Assembly: GCF_010470665.1 (NCBI RefSeq)
Contig: NZ_VOPZ01000004.1
Span: forward strand, 186,001-250,000
Reading direction: 5' to 3'
Length of the DNA: 64,000 bases
DNA from: Desulfovibrio sp. JC022
Lineage (GTDB): Bacteria > Desulfobacterota > Desulfovibrionia > Desulfovibrionales > Desulfovibrionaceae
Shown here: positions 62,394-64,000 of the stretch, piece by piece
Numbering within the stretch: the stretch's first letter is position 1
Layout: each line of letters begins with the position of its first letter
Program-made: the position numbers and the translations under genes
The notes under the pieces: generated by a model
The model's database searches: none
What the model was told of the DNA's origin: nothing
What the model saw: the letters and a program-made list of their open reading frames with translations, nothing else

Positions 62394-64000
62394 ATGAGCA
62401 ACGAACCTGATAAGATCATATATTCCATGGTCCGGGTAAGTAAATTTTACGACAAGAAACCCATTCTTAAAGATATTTCCCTTTCATATTTCTATGGAGC
62501 GAAGATCGGCGTGCTGGGATTGAACGGCTCCGGTAAAAGTTCGCTCCTGAAAGTTCTTGCAGGCGTGGATGATAGCTTTGAAGGCGAAACCCACATTTCT
62601 CCCGGCTACACCATCGGCTACCTTGAGCAGGAACCGCTGGTTGATGAAACCCGCACTGTTCGTGAAGTGGTTGAAGAAGGCGCAGCAAACGTAGTTGCCC
62701 TCGTTAATGAATTCAACGAGATCAACGCCCAGTTTGCAGAGCCTATGGAACCCGAAGAAATGGACGCGCTGCTTGAGCGTCAGGCCAAGGTTCAAGAAGA
62801 AATGGACAATTGCGGGGCATGGGATCTCGAATCCCGCCTTGAAATGGCCATGGACGCCCTGCGCTGCCCTCCCGGCGACACCCCTGTTTCCGTTATTTCC
62901 GGTGGCGAAAAACGCCGCGTAGCCCTCTGCCGCCTGCTGCTTCAAGAGCCGGACATCCTGCTTCTTGACGAACCCACCAACCACCTTGACGCGGAATCCG
63001 TATCATGGCTGGAAAGACACCTCCAGAACTACGCCGGTACCATTATCGCCGTAACCCATGACCGCTACTTCCTCGACAACGTAGCCGGATGGATTCTGGA
63101 ACTGGACCGCGGCCGGGGCATCCCCTGGAAAGGCAACTACTCTTCCTGGCTGGAACAGAAAGAAAAACGTTTGGCCAATGAAGCCAAGTCCGATGATAAA
63201 CGACGCAAAACCCTTGCCCGCGAGCTGGAATGGATCCGCATGTCCCCCAAGGGCAGACGTTCCAAAAGCAAAGCCCGTATCAGCGCGTACGAATCTCTTG
63301 CCAATCAGCAGAGTGATGAATATTCACGCGAGCTAGAGCTCTACATTCCGCCGGGACCGCGCCTCGGTAAACAGGTTATTGAACTGAAAGGTGTGCGCAA
63401 GCAGGCCGGGGACAAGCTGCTTCTTGAAAATACCAGCTTCATAATCCCCGCCGGAGCCATCGTCGGTATTATCGGCCCCAACGGTGCCGGTAAAACCACC
63501 ATGTTCAAAATGATCAGCGGACAGGAAACTCCCGACGATGGTGAAGTCGTTGTAGGTGAAACCGTACAGGTTACCCACGTTGACCAGCACCGCGATGCAC
63601 TTGACCCTGAAAAGTCGGTGTATGACGTGATTTCCGGTGGCAATGAATTCGTCAAACTGGGCGACCGCGAAATCAATGCGCGTGCTTACGTAGGCAAATT
63701 CAACCTGACCGGGTCTGAGCAGCAGAAAAAATGTAAGGTTCTTTCCGGTGGTGAGCGTAACAGAGTCCATCTCGCGCTCATGCTTCAGGAAGGCGGCAAC
63801 GTCCTGCTTCTTGACGAACCCACCAACGATCTTGACGTCAATACCATGCGTGCGCTGGAGGAAGGACTCAACAACTTCGGCGGCTGCGTTTTGGTTATTT
63901 CGCATGACCGCTGGTTCCTTGACCGCATCGCCACCCACATCCTCGCCTTTGAAGGCGATTCCTCAGCCTTCTGGTACGAAGGTTCATACTCCGAGTACGA
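62394..64000 (+). CDS. ettA: EttA-type ABC-F translation factor (3' end cut by window)
   Basis: Two ABC ATPase domains with no membrane part. The first has Walker A GLNGSGKSS, signature SGGEKRRVALCRLLL and LLLLDEPTNHLDAESVSWLE; the second has [22 protein letters not shown] and EPTNDLDVNTM. A helical arm insertion (EFNEINAQFAEPMEPEEMDAL) in domain 1 and the linker RMSPKGRRSKSKARISAYE match EttA, which gates the ribosome in response to ADP/ATP ratio. AGAGG precedes the ATG at 62394. The frame is open to the last base; the C-terminus is missing, and the likely full length is about 560 residues. Confidence 0.93.
   Translation, partial: MSNEPDKIIYSMVRVSKFYDKKPILKDISLSYFYGAKIGVLGLNGSGKSSLLKVLAGVDDSFEGETHISPGYTIGYLEQEPLVDETRTVREVVEEGAANVVALVNEFNEINAQFAEPMEPEEMDALLERQAKVQEEMDNCGAWDLESRLEMAMDALRCPPGDTPVSVISGGEKRRVALCRLLLQEPDILLLDEPTNHLDAESVSWLERHLQNYAGTIIAVTHDRYFLDNVAGWILELDRGRGIPWKGNYSSWLEQKEKRLANEAKSDDKRRKTLARELEWIRMSPKGRRSKSKARISAYESLANQQSDEYSRELELYIPPGPRLGKQVIELKGVRKQAGDKLLLENTSFIIPAGAIVGIIGPNGAGKTTMFKMISGQETPDDGEVVVGETVQVTHVDQHRDALDPEKSVYDVISGGNEFVKLGDREINARAYVGKFNLTGSEQQKKCKVLSGGERNRVHLALMLQEGGNVLLLDEPTNDLDVNTMRALEEGLNNFGGCVLVISHDRWFLDRIATHILAFEGDSSAFWYEGSYSEY

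Noticed and set aside
1-64000. CRISPR array, insertion sequence or prophage
   Set aside because: No regularly spaced direct repeats, transposase, integrase or phage structural genes were seen in the window.

Overview
The window looks like a chromosomal stretch of a marine Desulfovibrio-type sulfate reducer (Desulfovibrionaceae, perhaps the Maridesulfovibrio group). This is inferred from gene order (ispE, tRNA-Gln, prs, rplY, pth, carD, rho), class III anaerobic ribonucleotide reductase, a flavoredoxin-like flavoprotein, a haem-binding sensor kinase, cobamide genes, and flagellar and chemotaxis genes with a sigma-54 promoter. I see no insertion sequence, prophage, rRNA or CRISPR array. Both window edges cut genes (nagA on the left, an EttA-type ABC-F gene on the right).

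Layout. 0-3 kb: the end of nagA, convergent with a CXXCH-containing histidine kinase. 3-14.9 kb: DegP protease, then the housekeeping run ispE / tRNA-Gln / prs / rplY / pth / carD / rho, an M48-TPR protease, ribF and a CLC chloride protein. 14.9-16 kb: an AT-rich pair of unknown genes on the minus strand. 16-21 kb: hslVU, a TPR protein and the flagellar hook gene behind a near-perfect sigma-54 promoter. 21-26 kb: a ferritin-like protein, an odd fusion of a degenerate HPt domain with a degenerate aminotransferase, a Cys-rich lipoprotein and a chemoreceptor. 26-31 kb: a complete five-gene branched-chain amino acid ABC transporter (livJHMGF). 31-36.7 kb: small or unknown genes plus purU. 37-40 kb: nrdG-nrdD behind a long AT-rich leader. 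40-42.7 kb: a receiver protein, CheR and an EAL-HDOD protein. 42.8-49.5 kb (minus): cbiR-like, cobU, DHH phosphoesterase, polA, DUF1844 and argC. 49.5-53 kb: an unlisted 48-residue gene behind a sigma-54 promoter, and a fusion of an EndoQ-like PHP nuclease with a UvrD-type helicase. 53-62 kb: an intergenic repeat, an unknown 604-residue protein, a flavoprotein, ZIP transporter, NlpC/P60-like lipoprotein, Kef-type antiporter, DksA-like protein and a second chemoreceptor.

Most genes are ordinary core functions separated by clear intrinsic terminators. The best candidates for new biology are the double pseudo-enzyme at 21.8 kb (PLP lysine replaced by Trp, HPt histidine replaced by Val), the EndoQ-UvrD fusion at 49.8-52.9 kb, the sigma-54-driven small protein at 49.6 kb, the AT-rich gene pair at 15-16 kb, and two tandem sliding-clamp-like motifs in a DNA polymerase I that has lost its proofreading residues. 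All functional statements rest on reading motifs by eye; no database search was possible.
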